Of a stretch of DNA of 64,000 nucleotides, positions 49,262 through 59,208 are shown piece by piece. The notes beneath the pieces are model-generated. The model made no database searches, had not been told where the DNA came from, and was given only the letters and a program-made list of their open reading frames with translations. The DNA is taken from contig NZ_BLPF01000001.1 in NCBI RefSeq assembly GCF_011764425.1, positions 4,455,001-4,519,000 of the forward strand. Direction: 5' to 3'. Source of the stretch: Phytohabitans houttuyneae. Its GTDB lineage: Bacteria > Actinomycetota > Actinomycetes > Mycobacteriales > Micromonosporaceae. How positions within the stretch are numbered: the stretch's first letter is position 1; every line of letters begins with the position of its first letter. A program made the translations under genes and the position numbers.

Positions 49262-49937
49262 TCTCAAGAGCCAGGTAGAGGAGTTCGGCCGGGAGGTGGC
49301 CGAACTCCTCTCTGCTACCTTGCCCAACTTGCCGGCGACAGTCCTTGACGTGTTGGCACGCGAGTTGCGGTATGTGTTGCACGTTGGCCCAGACGGCAGG
49401 GGTCTGCCTCTCTTCGTGGCGGGCACAGAAGTCGCCACACTGAAGGTGAGCATGCGATGCCGGCTGGACTCAGTCGACCGGTACCTCGCCATCGAACATT
49501 CCACCTTCGTCCTGCTGGCGAACATCGACAGAACGCCGGTCATCCGATTCGACTACCTCCGCGACATGCACAGCGCGCCCAGCGCTCATATCCAGGTCCA
49601 TGCACATCGCGGCGCCTTGTCACACCTACTTTCGCAGGCCGGTCACCCGACGCCTCACGATATGGCGGCCCTACACGTGCCGGTTGGCGGTGCCCGATTT
49701 CGGCCGTGTTTAGAAGACTTCGTCCAGTTCCTCATCCAAGAGTGCAGATTCGACTCCCGCGACGGCTGGCGCGAGGTCGTGGAAGCCGGCCGCGAACGTT
49801 GGCGGCGACGACAGTTGGCGTCAGTCGTACGTGACGTTCCGGATGAAGCAGCGCGGGTGTTGGAGGAGTTGGGCTACGAACTGGTGCCTCCAGCCGAGGC
49901 TAAGCCGCCATCCGTGAAAGCGCTCCGCAACTGGTAG
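49242..49937 (+). CDS. Hypothetical protein, second of an overlapping pair
   Basis: A 231-residue protein (LKSQVEEFGREVAELLSATL; DVLARELRYVLHVGPDGRGL; HIQVHAHRGALSHLLSQAGH; WREVVEAGRERWRRRQLASV). I chose the ATG at 49242, because it overlaps the end of the small upstream gene and gives a compact protein; a longer version from 49185 would be mostly Ser repeats. No domain was recognised. The pair could be a toxin-antitoxin-like unit by arrangement only. Confidence 0.65.
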   Translation: MTKPLGDLKSQVEEFGREVAELLSATLPNLPATVLDVLARELRYVLHVGPDGRGLPLFVAGTEVATLKVSMRCRLDSVDRYLAIEHSTFVLLANIDRTPVIRFDYLRDMHSAPSAHIQVHAHRGALSHLLSQAGHPTPHDMAALHVPVGGARFRPCLEDFVQFLIQECRFDSRDGWREVVEAGRERWRRRQLASVVRDVPDEAARVLEELGYELVPPAEAKPPSVKALRNW

Positions 49938-50201
49938 CCGTTCGGTGGGGATGCATGGAACGGCACCACGCCGGCGGGAAGCCGGTGCGGGGTGCCGCCG
50001 GGCCGCGTGGCGGCGGGGGCGTGACGCAAGCTGCTGACAGGGCAGCTTGTGCCGCGTACAGAGATCGCTCCGCCGAGGCCGTCGAAGCGACCGTGATGCG
50101 CCCGGACGAACGCGGAAAAGCCAGCGACGACCGCTGCTGTACTCAGCGGCTGTACAGACGCAGAAGCGGCCATGCCCATCGATGCGACATGGCCGCTGAC
50201 C

Positions 50202-50278
<77 letters not shown>

Positions 50279-50335
50279 AGGCAGTGCCCGCGTAATAGTA
50301 GCCCACGGCCACAGCCGGACAAACTCGGTATCGGG

Positions 50336-51238
50336 TCAGCGCGGGATCAGCGTCAGCAGCGACGCCTCCGGCGGGCAGGCGAAGCGGATCGGGGCGGTCG
50401 GGTGGGTGCCCAGGCCTGCGGAGACGTGGAGCCAGGCGTCGGAGCCCGGCCACCGGAAGAGGCCGCGCGCCATCGAGCGGGGCAGGTCGCAGTTGGTGAC
50501 CAGAGCGCCCACGAACGGGACGCGCACCTGGCCGCCGTGGGTGTGGCCGGCCAGCAGGAGGTCGAAGCCGTCGGCGGCCATGGCATCCAGGATGTGCGGC
50601 TCGGGCGAGTGGGTCAGGCCCAGCCGCACGTCCACGTCGGCCGACGCGCCGCCGGCGACCGAGGCGTAGTCGTCGCGCTCGATGTGCGGGTCGTCCACGC
50701 CCACGAACTCGATCAGGCGGCCGCCGGCCTTGAGGGTGGTACGCGCGTTGTTGAGGTCGGCCCACCCGTGGCCGACAAGCAGCTCGCGCAGGTCTTCGGC
50801 GGGGAGCTCGGCGCCGTGGCGGCGGTCGTTCGTGCGCTCGTGCTTGTTGAAGTAGCCGAACGGGTTTTTCAGCACCGGGCCGGTGTAGTCGTTCGAGCCG
50901 AACACGAAGGCGCCCGGGTAGTCGAGCAGTGGCTGGAGCGCGCGGTGCACGCCCGATACCGCATCGGGGTGAGCCATGTTGTCGCCAGTGACCACGACCA
51001 GGTCGGGGTCGGTGCCGGCGAGCGCGGCCACCCACTCCTGCTTGCGCCGCTGCTCGGGCATCATGTGCAGGTCCGACAGGTGCAGGACGCGCAGCGGCTC
51101 GGCGTCGAGCGCGAGCACCGGCACGTCGTACCGCCGGAGGGTGAACATGTTGCGCTCGATGAGCGAGGCATAGGCCAGCGTGGCGGCGCCGGCGGCGGCC
51201 GTGCCCGCGGCGAGTCCGAACAATGTGCGCTTCCGCAT
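50336..51238 (-). CDS. Membrane-anchored metallophosphoesterase
   Basis: A 300-residue calcineurin-type phosphoesterase with an N-terminal anchor ([20 protein letters not shown]) and the metal motifs [26 protein letters not shown] (GNHE-like), LTHSPE and [14 protein letters not shown]. It belongs to the YkuE/YaeI-like group, often acting near the membrane on phospholipid or lipid-linked phosphate. I chose the ATG at 51236-51238; it is divergent from yqeY. Confidence 0.9.
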   Translation of the reverse strand: MRKRTLFGLAAGTAAAGAATLAYASLIERNMFTLRRYDVPVLALDAEPLRVLHLSDLHMMPEQRRKQEWVAALAGTDPDLVVVTGDNMAHPDAVSGVHRALQPLLDYPGAFVFGSNDYTGPVLKNPFGYFNKHERTNDRRHGAELPAEDLRELLVGHGWADLNNARTTLKAGGRLIEFVGVDDPHIERDDYASVAGGASADVDVRLGLTHSPEPHILDAMAADGFDLLLAGHTHGGQVRVPFVGALVTNCDLPRSMARGLFRWPGSDAWLHVSAGLGTHPTAPIRFACPPEASLLTLIPR

Positions 51239-51263
51239 GCCGCCCAGGGTAGTTTGACCCACC

Positions 51264-51719
51264 ATGGGCACGCTCAAGGACACCCTTACGGCTGACATGC
51301 GCACCGCGCTGAAGGCGCGTGACGAGGTCACCACATCCACCCTGCGGATGGCGCTTGCCGCGGTGGGCAACGCCGAGGTCGCCGGCGACACCAAGCGCGA
51401 GCTGTCCGACGAGGAGGTGCTCGCGGTGCTCGCCAAGGAGGCGAAGAAGCGCCGCGAGGCCGCCACAGCCTTCGCCGACGCGGGGCGGGCCGAGCAGGCC
51501 GCGAAGGAGGCGGCCGAGGGTGACGTGCTGGCGCGATACCTGCCGAAGCAGCTCAGCGAGGAGGACCTGGCCGAGCTGGTAGCCGGGGCGCTGTCCGCGG
51601 GCGGGTTCAGCGGGATGGGGCAGATGGGCCCAGCCATGAAGGCGGCACAGGCCGCGGTGGCGGGCCGGGCAGAGGGCGGTCGGGTGGCAGCGGAGGTACG
51701 CCGCCAGCTCGCCGGCTGA
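51264..51719 (+). CDS. GatB/YqeY domain protein
   Basis: A 151-residue protein with the YqeY fold: LKDTLTADMRTALKARDEVT, LRMALAAVGNAEVAG, KKRREAATAFADAGRAEQAA, and the tRNA-binding-like C-terminus (GGFSGMGQMGPAMKAAQAAV). Relation to the GatB tail is structural; its cellular role is unclear. TAGTTT at 51250-51255 suggests a nearly leaderless transcript. Confidence 0.92.
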   Translation: MGTLKDTLTADMRTALKARDEVTTSTLRMALAAVGNAEVAGDTKRELSDEEVLAVLAKEAKKRREAATAFADAGRAEQAAKEAAEGDVLARYLPKQLSEEDLAELVAGALSAGGFSGMGQMGPAMKAAQAAVAGRAEGGRVAAEVRRQLAG

Positions 51720-51735
51720 GGCTCTGAAAAGTGAA

Positions 51736-51769
51736 CGGGCGCCGCGAGGCCTGAGCCCTACGGCGCCCG
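51736..51769. terminator. Hairpin terminator between convergent yqeY-like and PBP genes
   Basis: CGGGCGCCG (51736-51744) pairs with CGGCGCCCG (51761-51769) around 16 bases, in the 63-base gap between two gene ends. It probably serves both strands. Confidence 0.7.
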
Positions 51770-51782
51770 CTCCACGAGCTGG

Positions 51783-54220
51783 CTAGTCCCGTGGTGGTGG
51801 CACGGTCGGGCGGCCACCGCCTGGACCTCGGCCCGGGTTGCTTGGTCCGCCGGGCTGCTGAGCGCCCTTGCCGTTGCTGACCTGGATGCTCACGATGCCG
51901 CCCTTGATGGTGCGACCGTCAGGGCTGGTACCGGCGGCGGTGCCGGCCGGGCAGGTCGAGTTGACCGGTACGGGGTCGACGAAGACCTCGAAGCCGGCAT
52001 TCCGGAGCGTCGAGCGGGCGTCGTCGACCGACTTGCACTTGACGTCCGGGATCCTGCGTTGATCGCCCTCCACGATCTTGCCCGTGGGTGGCGTGAACTG
52101 CTGTGACGGCTTGCCCTTCATCGCGTCCCGCACGGTGGTCCAGACAGCGTCGTTGACCTCGTCGTGCGTGAAGTGGGTCGAGGTCTGTGCCCAGTCCGGG
52201 TCGGCGATGATGCCGGCGACCATGAGCTGCTTGGTACCGACGATCAGCGAAGCGGTCTTGGCGCTGTCGGTGGTGCCGCTCTTACCCATGATCGGCTTGC
52301 CGACGATGTCGCGGGCCCGCCCGGCGGTGGCGCCCTTGCACTTTGACGTCGACGACCGGTCGCCGACCGGGCACCGGGCCGCGTCGACGGCGGCGCGTGC
52401 AGCCTCGGTCTTGATCCGCTGCTCGCAGCGCGGGTTGGCGATGTCGAGCTTGTTGTTGTCCTGGTCGACGATCTCCTGGACCGGGATCGGCTCGCAGTAC
52501 TTGCCGTCGGCCGCCAGCGTCGCGTACGCGTTGGCCATCTCCAGCGGCGTGGCCGAGGAGACACCCAGCGTGAAGGCGCCCCACTGGTCGGCGGAGCCGC
52601 GGTCGTTGGCGAACTTGGCGTCGTTGCTGGCGCGGAACTGGATGCCGAGCTTCCTCGCCGCGTCAACCACGTTGGCCCCGCCGGCACGCTCCTGCAGCGG
52701 CACGAAGTACGTGTTGATGGACTGGCCGAAGGCGGCCCACATGTTCATCGGGCCGTAGCCCTTGCGGCCGGCGTTTTCCGGGCAGTACTTGTTCGTCCCC
52801 GGACAGGCGGCGGGCGAGCCCGACTCGACGATGTACTTCGACGGGTATGGCGAGACCGTGTTGATCGTGGTCTCCAGCGGGTAGCCCCGCTCGAGCGCCG
52901 CCACCATCGTGAACATCTTGAACGTCGACCCGAACTGGTAGCCGTTGATGTCGCCACCGCCGGTGAGCAGCGGGTTTGTGGTGTTGGGGTAGGTGCCCCG
53001 GATCTTTTTCTTGGCCTTTGCCGGGTTGGACGAGATCCGGTTTTGCGGCTTGGCGGGGTCGTCGAGCTTGTAGACCCGGTTTACCGCGAGCGCCCGCACG
53101 CGGCCGCTGCCCGGCTCGACGGCCGCGAGCATCAGCGCGTTTTTGTTCGTCGCCTTGAGGTGGCGGTCGATGTTGGCCTTGGCCACCTGCTGGGTCCGCA
53201 CGTCCAGCGTCGTTACGATGCGGTAGCCGCCACTCTTGAGCCGCCGCTCCCGGTCGTAGGTGGTCGCGCCGAACGTCTCCTGCTCAAGCCACCAGCGGTA
53301 GAAGAAGTCGCAGAAGAAGCCCCAGTGGTTTTTGCTGGTGGCGACGCAGCCGTTGGGCGTGCGCTTGTCCTTGACCTTGAGCGGGACAGCCTTCGCGGCG
53401 GCGGCCTGCTCGGGCGTGATCGCCTTCGTCTCGACCATGTTGTCGATGACGTAGTTGCGGCGGTCGAGCGCCTGCGGCTTGCCGGCCGGGTGGTGGGGTC
53501 GAAGGCCGAAGGGGCCTTCACCATGCCGGCGAGGAGCGCGGCCTCTTCGACCTTGAGGTCGCGCGGGTGCTTGCCGAAGTAGACCTGGCTGGCGGCGAAC
53601 ACCCCGTACGCCCCGCGGCCGAAGGGGGCGATGTTGAGGTAGCGCTCCAGGATCTCGTCCTTGGTCATCTCCTTGTCGAGCTGGAGCGCGTACTTCATCT
53701 CGCGCAGCTTGCGCGCGTTTGTGTCTTCGGTGGCGGCGACGACGTCCTGCGGGTGGGTCGCCGAGTACGCGATCAGCATGCGGACGAGCTGCATGGTCAG
53801 CGTGGACGCGCCCTGTGTGGTGCTGCCTGCCGAGTTGTTGGCGACGAAGGCGCGGGCGATGCCCTTGGCGTCGACGCCGTTGTGCGTACGGAACGTGTGG
53901 TCCTCGGCCGCGATGATCGCTTGCTGCATGATCGGCGAGACGTCCTTGAGCGGGACATCCCGCCGGTTTTCGTCATACAACGTGGCGAGCGTCGTCTTGC
54001 CGTCGGAGGCGTAGACGTAGGTCATCTGCGGCGACCGCTTCACGGTCAGCTCGCTGGGCAGCCGGTCGAAGGTCTCCGCCCCAGCCTTGGCCGCCAGGCC
54101 CGACATCGCAACCGCGGGGAAGGCTGCGGCGGCCACAACCACGCCCGCCAGGAGCCCGCAGATCAGCAGCGATGCGGCGTTCGCAAAAATGTTGTGATCA
54201 CGCTTCCGCATCCAGGTCAC
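51783..54220 (-). CDS. Class A penicillin-binding protein (PonA2-like) with PASTA domain; one frameshift
   Basis: A bifunctional peptidoglycan synthase of 812 residues after restoring one base at 53484-53498. It has a membrane anchor (ASLLICGLLAGVVVAAAAFP), a GT51 glycosyltransferase (IIAAEDHTFRTHNGVD; GASTLTMQLVRML; ERYLNIAPFGRGAYG), a transpeptidase with S-x-x-K in FGSTFKMFTM, S-x-N in FGQSINTYFV and K-S-G in MGKSGTTDSA, one PASTA domain (RIPDVKCKSVDDARSTLRNA) and a Gly/Pro-rich tail. Start GTG with TACCCT six bases upstream (54227-54232), consistent with leaderless transcription. Position next to a whiB4-like gene matches ponA2 of mycobacteria. Confidence 0.93.
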
Positions 54221-54649
54221 CCCGACAGGGTACGGGACCTGGCAACCATCGGCTTTCCCCGTGTGGCGCCGCCCGCGGTCAGCTGAAACTAGTCGGACTT
54301 TCGGGCATGTCCTGCGGGCAGTGGCCTCGTTGTGCTAGACGCATGACCCCCTGCGTGCGGATGCGTTCTGCCGATGTTGAGTCTGACCCACGTGCGGGAC
54401 ACTTGGCTCGCGTTTCCGCAGATCGCCGCCGGGTAAGCCTGGTCCGGTTCGCCCGGAAACAGGCGGGACGTCTTTGTTTTGATCGGATTTGCCAGACAAC
54501 GTTGCGTAATCGGATGACTACAGAGCATGATGGTCCCGCGAGTACTGCACGTCACTCGCTGGGACTCGGGGGAGTGCCTTAGCGAGTGGCCGGGGGAATC
54601 CGGCCGGGCACGGGTCGGGGAAGCGGACTGCAAGGGGGGACGTGGACAG

Positions 54650-54946
54650 ATGGGGATGATCACAGACTGGCCGAGTATGGCTGCGTGCCAAAGCGGCGAC
54701 CCTGACGCACTCTTCGTACAGGGCGCAGAGCAAAACGTAGCCAAGAGGATCTGCCGGAGCTGCCCGGTGCGTTACGAGTGCCTCGCCGATGCGCTCGACA
54801 ACCGTATCGAGTTCGGTGTGTGGGGTGGCATGACCGAGCGCGAGCGGCGGGCGCTGCTGCGCCGCCACCCTCAGGTGGACAGCTGGCGGAAGATGTTCGA
54901 GGCCGCCCTGCGGGACAAGGAAAAGGTGCTGGTCACGGCCGGCTGA
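54650..54946 (+). CDS. WhiB-family iron-sulfur regulator (WhiB4/WblA-like)
   Basis: A 98-residue protein with the four cluster-binding cysteines C13, C35, C38 and C44 (MAACQSG; ICRSCPVRYEC) and the GVWGGMTERER turn, followed by a basic tail. These redox-sensitive [4Fe-4S] proteins bind sigma factor or DNA. Position beside ponA2-like and two ArsA-type genes equals whiB4 in mycobacteria (wblA in Streptomyces). I chose the ATG at 54650 after AAGGGGGGA; an in-frame extension to 54527 is possible. The 429-base gap before it (54221-54649) should hold its promoter; I see no secure motif there. Confidence 0.92.
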   Translation: MGMITDWPSMAACQSGDPDALFVQGAEQNVAKRICRSCPVRYECLADALDNRIEFGVWGGMTERERRALLRRHPQVDSWRKMFEAALRDKEKVLVTAG

Positions 54947-56108
54947 GCGCATTACCAACCGTACGCAGCCCGTCGACGTCATGGACGTCGGCGGGCTGCG
55001 CCGCAACCTCCACCGTCGGCACGGCGGGGTAGGCGTCGGTGAAGACGGCGGCCACACGCTGCTCCCGGGCCGCCAGCTCGGCCAGCGCGGCGTGGACCCG
55101 CAGCGCGTCAGTGGTGGCCTCGTTGCCGCCGGCCCGCTCCAACTCGTCCGCCGCGGTCCGGCTGCGCTCCGCGGTCAGCCCGTCGACAGTCGTGCGGTGC
55201 ACCCGGTTGAGCACCAGGCCGGCCAGCGGCATGCGCTCCTCGCCGAGCCGGCCGGCGAAGTAGGCGGCCTCCCGGACCGCGTCCGGCTCCGGCGCCGCGA
55301 CCAGCAGGAACGCCGTCTCGCGGGCCTGGAGGATGCGGTACGTCTGCTCGGCGCGCTGGCGGAAGCCGCCGAACATGGAGTCGAGCGCGGCGACGAAGCC
55401 GGACAAATCAGTCAGAAGCTGCGCGCCGAGCACCTTCTGCACCACCCGGGAGAACATCCCGAACGACGCCGTGACCAGGCTGAACATGCTCCGGCCCCCA
55501 GCTCGCGCGGGCGCCAGCAGCAGCCGCAGCATGCGGCCGTCGAGAAAGCGGGACAGGCGCGCGGGCGCGTCGAGAAAGTCCAGCGCGGAGCGGGACGGCG
55601 GAGTGTCGACCACGATCAGGTCCCACTCGCCGCGCGCGTGCAGCTGGCCCAGCTTTTCCATCGCCATGTACTCCTGCGTGCCGGAGAACGTCGAGCTCAT
55701 GGCCTGGTAGAAGGGGTTGGCGAAGATCTCCGTGGCGCGGGCCGGGTCGGTGTGCGCGAGCACGACCTCGTCGAAGGTCCGCTTCATGTCGAGCATCATC
55801 GCGTGCAGCTCGCCGCCGCTCTCGTCCGCTTCGATGCCCTTGACCTGCCGCGGCGTGTTGTCCAGCTCGGTCAGCCCCAGCGACTGGGCGAGGCGGCGGG
55901 CCGGGTCGATCGTGAGCACGACCGTGCGCCGCCCGTGGCGCTCGGCAGCGCGCAGCGCGAGCGCGGCCGCAGTGGTGGTCTTGCCGACGCCGCCCGAACC
56001 GCAGCAGACGACGATCCGCACGCCGGGGTCGGCCAGGATGCGGTCCACGTCCAGCCGCCGGCCCGCGTGATCGGAAGACACCGCCCGAGCGTATCCGGGC
56101 TGGCTCAA
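54933..56108 (-). CDS. ArsA/Get3-type anion-transporting ATPase, second of a pair
   Basis: A 391-residue P-loop ATPase with deviant Walker A CCGSGGVGKTTTAAALALRA, switch-like VVLTIDPARRLAQSLGL, and VVDTPPSRSALDFLD. Start is TTG at 56106-56108, overlapping the stop of the first ATPase; a GTG at 56079-56081 is an alternative. The 3' end overlaps the whiB4-like gene end by 14 bases. The pair matches mycobacterial Rv3680/Rv3679, which form a heterocomplex implicated in stress resistance; their cargo is uncertain. Confidence 0.9.
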   Translation of the reverse strand: MSQPGYARAVSSDHAGRRLDVDRILADPGVRIVVCCGSGGVGKTTTAAALALRAAERHGRRTVVLTIDPARRLAQSLGLTELDNTPRQVKGIEADESGGELHAMMLDMKRTFDEVVLAHTDPARATEIFANPFYQAMSSTFSGTQEYMAMEKLGQLHARGEWDLIVVDTPPSRSALDFLDAPARLSRFLDGRMLRLLLAPARAGGRSMFSLVTASFGMFSRVVQKVLGAQLLTDLSGFVAALDSMFGGFRQRAEQTYRILQARETAFLLVAAPEPDAVREAAYFAGRLGEERMPLAGLVLNRVHRTTVDGLTAERSRTAADELERAGGNEATTDALRVHAALAELAAREQRVAAVFTDAYPAVPTVEVAAQPADVHDVDGLRTVGNALSRP

Positions 56109-57082
56109 CGCGTGGCCATCAACTCGGCCGCCAGGCTGTCCAGCGCGGCGCGGTCTACACCTCCGGGCAGGAGCGGCAGCTCCACGATCGGCTGACCCAT
56201 CTCGGCCAGCTCCACGCGGAGCGACTCTTCCAGCTCACGGCGGGTCAGGTGCGCCTTCGCCTCGGCGTACAGGCCGGAGACCGTGGCCCGGTCGGTGGGC
56301 AGCCCTGCCGCCGCCAGCCCTCGGCGCAGCTCGGCCTGGTTGACCTTGGTACCGCTGAGCAGGGGCGGGCGGGTGGCGTTCATGATGATCTTGCCAGTGG
56401 GGATGCCGAGGCTGTTGAGCTCGCCAATCGCGTCGACCGTCTCCTGTACCGGCATCTCCTCCAACAGCGTCACCACGTGCACCGACGTCATCGGGGAGCG
56501 CAGGAGGGCGGCCACGTTTTCGCTCTGCGTCTTGATCGGGCCGACCTTGGCGAGGCGGGCCGTCTCGGCGGTCACGTTGAGGAAGCGCCCGATCCGCCCG
56601 GTGGGCGGTGCGTCGAGCACGACCGCGTGGTACACCCGGCGGCGGTCCGCCGTGCGGGTCGTGGCCTCCTTGACCTTGCCGGTGAGCAGCACGTCCCGCA
56701 GGCCGGGCGCGATCGTCGTGGCGAAGTCGATCGCGCCGAGCTTGCGCAGCGCCCGACCGGCCGCGCCGAGCTTGTAGAACATGTCCAGGTATTCGAGCAG
56801 GGCCAGCTCGGGGTCGACGGCGAGCGCCCGCACCTCACCGCCGTCCGCGGTGCCGGCCACCCGGCGCTCCTCGTAGGGCAGGGGGCCGAGCCCGAACAGC
56901 TCGGCGATGCCCTGCCGCCCCTCGACCTCGACCAGCAGCGTGCGGTGCCCGCCGGCGGCCAGTCCCAGGGCCAGGGCGGCGGCGACCGTCGTCTTACCGG
57001 TGCCGCCCTTGCCCGTCACCACATGAAGACGCGCCGGCCAGGCCGGATTGACCTGGCCGTATCCCTGCTCGCTCGCCCGCAC
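56105..57082 (-). CDS. ArsA/Get3-type anion-transporting ATPase, first of a pair
   Basis: A 325-residue ATPase with Walker A VVTGKGGTGKTTVAAALALG, TLLVEVEGRQGIAELFG, VVLDAPPTGRIGRFLNV and a C-terminal hydrophobic region. Start GTG at 57080-57082. It is translated just before, and coupled to, the second ATPase. Bacterial relatives are not arsenic pumps when no arsB is nearby, as here. Confidence 0.92.
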   Translation of the reverse strand: MRASEQGYGQVNPAWPARLHVVTGKGGTGKTTVAAALALGLAAGGHRTLLVEVEGRQGIAELFGLGPLPYEERRVAGTADGGEVRALAVDPELALLEYLDMFYKLGAAGRALRKLGAIDFATTIAPGLRDVLLTGKVKEATTRTADRRRVYHAVVLDAPPTGRIGRFLNVTAETARLAKVGPIKTQSENVAALLRSPMTSVHVVTLLEEMPVQETVDAIGELNSLGIPTGKIIMNATRPPLLSGTKVNQAELRRGLAAAGLPTDRATVSGLYAEAKAHLTRRELEESLRVELAEMGQPIVELPLLPGGVDRAALDSLAAELMATR

Positions 57083-57115
57083 GTTTCGAGCGTAGTCCGG
57101 ATCTCGAACGGGTGA

Positions 57116-58354
57116 TCAGCCGCCGATCTCGCAGACGAACCAGCCCGTCTTCTGCACGACGGTGAACTTGAGCTGCTGCTCGGCGACCTTTTCGTCGCTC
57201 GTGGTCATGGTGACCTTGACCGAGACGCTCGCTGACTCCGGGTCCTGGCTGTCGACCTTGGGCTCGTCCCACTTGTACCGCGGGTTCTTGTACTTGGTGG
57301 AGTTGGCCTTGACCTCGTCGACCTTCTCGGTCATCGACTTCTCGTCGCGGGCCTCGGCACAGACCAGCTCGTTGGCCTTGGTCGCGTCCTGGTCGGTGTA
57401 GACGGCCTTGAGGAAGTCCTGTACGGCGGCGACCGGCTCGGCGGCGCCGTCGTTGGGCTCCTGGTTGCGCAGCAGCAGCAGCCCGGCCGTCACACCGCCG
57501 CCGCAGAGGAGCACGACGGCCACCGCGACGAACGCGATGATCATGGGAGTGCGGGACTTCTTCCGCGGCGGCGCCGGGGCGCCGGGGTATCCCGGGTAGC
57601 CGGGCTGCGCGTAGGCCGGGTCGGTCGCCGGGTAGCCCGGAGCCGCCTGCGGGTACCCGCTGGTCGGCGCGAACGCCGGCTGGCCGGACGTGGGCTGGCC
57701 GGGGTAGGGCTGACCCGAGGTCGGCGGCGCGGCCGGGCCACCGGAGACCGGCGCCGGGTACGGCTGGCCGGGGATCTGCGGCGGGTAGCCGTGCTGGTCC
57801 GGCGCCGGCGGTGCGTAGGCCGGCTGACCGGGCGGCGGGTAGCCGGACTCCGGGGGCGGCGCGTACGCCGGCTGACCCGGCGGGTATGCGGACTCGGGCG
57901 GCGGCGCGTACGCCGGCTGGCCGGGCGCGGGATAGCCGGGCTGGCCGGCCGGGGGGTAACCGGGATGACCCGAGACCGGCTGGCCCGAAACCGGCTGGGC
58001 GGGCGGCGGGTATCCGGGCTGCGGAGCCGGTGCGCCGAACTGCTGTGCCGGATAGCCGGGCTGGGGTGCCGGGTAGCCAGGCTGGGCCGGCGGCTGGTAG
58101 CCGGGTGCCGGCGGGTATCCAGGTGCGGCGCCGGGCGTCGTGTACGACGGAGGCGGGTAGCCCGGCTGCTGCGGTGGCACCACGGGCTGTCCCGGTGGTG
58201 GCGGCACGATCGGGTGCGGCGGCGGTGGTGGCACGGCCGGCTGCTCAGGCGTCTGCTGATCGGCGGGTGCGGCGAACGGGTCGACCGGTGCCGGATAGCC
58301 GGGCGCCGAACCTTCCTGCTGCTCGCCGGCGCCACCGTTCGGCGGTTGCGTCAT
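57116..58354 (-). CDS. Proline-rich single-span membrane protein
   Basis: A 412-residue protein. The first 270 residues are a cytoplasmic low-complexity region of Pro/Gly/Tyr/Gln repeats (QPGYPAPQPGYPAQQ; QPAYAPPPESGYPPPG). One membrane helix follows (MIIAFVAVAVVLLCGGGVTA), then an extracytoplasmic domain of about 120 residues (AAVQDFLKAVYTDQDATKAN; VSVKVTMTTSDEKVAEQQLK) resembling DUF4878-like modules. I chose the ATG at 58352-58354 with GGGGGA upstream. Likely envelope-related; function unknown. Confidence 0.82.
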   Translation of the reverse strand: MTQPPNGGAGEQQEGSAPGYPAPVDPFAAPADQQTPEQPAVPPPPPHPIVPPPPGQPVVPPQQPGYPPPSYTTPGAAPGYPPAPGYQPPAQPGYPAPQPGYPAQQFGAPAPQPGYPPPAQPVSGQPVSGHPGYPPAGQPGYPAPGQPAYAPPPESAYPPGQPAYAPPPESGYPPPGQPAYAPPAPDQHGYPPQIPGQPYPAPVSGGPAAPPTSGQPYPGQPTSGQPAFAPTSGYPQAAPGYPATDPAYAQPGYPGYPGAPAPPRKKSRTPMIIAFVAVAVVLLCGGGVTAGLLLLRNQEPNDGAAEPVAAVQDFLKAVYTDQDATKANELVCAEARDEKSMTEKVDEVKANSTKYKNPRYKWDEPKVDSQDPESASVSVKVTMTTSDEKVAEQQLKFTVVQKTGWFVCEIGG

Positions 58355-58483
58355 TGGTATCCCCCAGGCCCACGGTCGCAGTGTGCCCGTCAGGGTAGCG
58401 CCCGGTGGCGAACTGCCGAAGACCCGCTGGCCGCGCACCCGCCCAACGGCGGACGCCGCCGGCCCGCCGGTTAGGGTGCCGGC

Positions 58484-58642
58484 ATGCAGAAGTGGGAGTA
58501 CGCCACCGTGCCGCTGCTGGTCCACGCCACCAAGCAGATCCTCGACAACTGGGGAGAGGACGGCTGGGAGCTGGTCGCCGTCGTTCCGGGGCCCAACCCT
58601 GAGCAGTTGGTGGCGTACCTCAAGCGTCCGAAGGTGGCCTGA
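58484..58642 (+). CDS. DUF4177-like small protein
   Basis: A 52-residue protein: MQKWEYATVPLLVHATKQIL then DNWGEDGWELVAVVPGPNPE. The KWEY...GWELV pattern is that of DUF4177. TAGGGT at 58472-58477 lies six bases before the ATG, the leaderless spacing. It directly precedes the RidA gene, as in mycobacteria. Confidence 0.88.
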   Translation: MQKWEYATVPLLVHATKQILDNWGEDGWELVAVVPGPNPEQLVAYLKRPKVA

Positions 58643-58643
58643 G

Positions 58644-59102
58644 GTGAACGACCCGTACGCGAAGCTGGCCGAGCTGGGCCTCACGTTGCCGGAGGTCGTG
58701 CCGCCGGTGGCCGCCTACGTGCCGGCCGTCCAGTCGGGCAAGCACGTGTACGTCTCGGGACAGGTGCCGATCGCCGACGGCAAGTTGCTCGCCACCGGCA
58801 AGGTGGGCGATGGCGTGTCGCCGGAGCAGGCCAAGGACCTGGCCGAGCGGTGCGCGCTGAACGCGATAGCGGCGATCGACTCGCTCGTGGGGCTGGAAAA
58901 CGTGGTGAAGGTCGTCAAGGTGACGGGCTTCGTCGCCTCGGCCGAGGGCTTCACCGGCCAGCCGGGCGTGATCAACGGCGCCTCGGAGCTCTTCGGCGCC
59001 GTCTTCGGCGAGGCCGGGCAGCACGCCCGCAGTGCGGTCGGCGTTGCCGAGCTCCCGCTGGGCGCGCCGGTCGAGGTCGAGGTCATCGTCGAGGTCGCCT
59101 GA
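58644..59102 (+). CDS. RidA family protein (YjgF/YER057c/UK114)
   Basis: A 152-residue protein: HVYVSGQVPIADGKLLATGK, CALNAIAAIDSLVGLENVVK, FTGQPGVINGASELFGAVFG, and HARSAVGVAELPLGAPVEVE. The Arg in ARSAVGVAELP is the catalytic Arg of enamine/imine deaminases. Start GTG at 58644, one base after the upstream stop. It detoxifies reactive 2-aminoacrylate-type enamines or is a long RidA subgroup member. Confidence 0.92.
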   Translation: MNDPYAKLAELGLTLPEVVPPVAAYVPAVQSGKHVYVSGQVPIADGKLLATGKVGDGVSPEQAKDLAERCALNAIAAIDSLVGLENVVKVVKVTGFVASAEGFTGQPGVINGASELFGAVFGEAGQHARSAVGVAELPLGAPVEVEVIVEVA

Positions 59103-59208
59103 GCACCACCCCCGGCGGTTTAGTACCGGCACAGGTGTAAGCGTCCGAGGCTGAGTGCTACCTGAGTGAAAGCCCGCTCTGTCACTCCCGGGTCGTACGA
59201 TCGCTGGC

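Noticed and set aside
54933-57082. Arsenite efflux pump genes
   Set aside because: The two ATPases resemble ArsA, but no arsB, arsR or arsC is nearby. Their place beside whiB4 and the PBP matches the mycobacterial Rv3679/Rv3680 pair instead.
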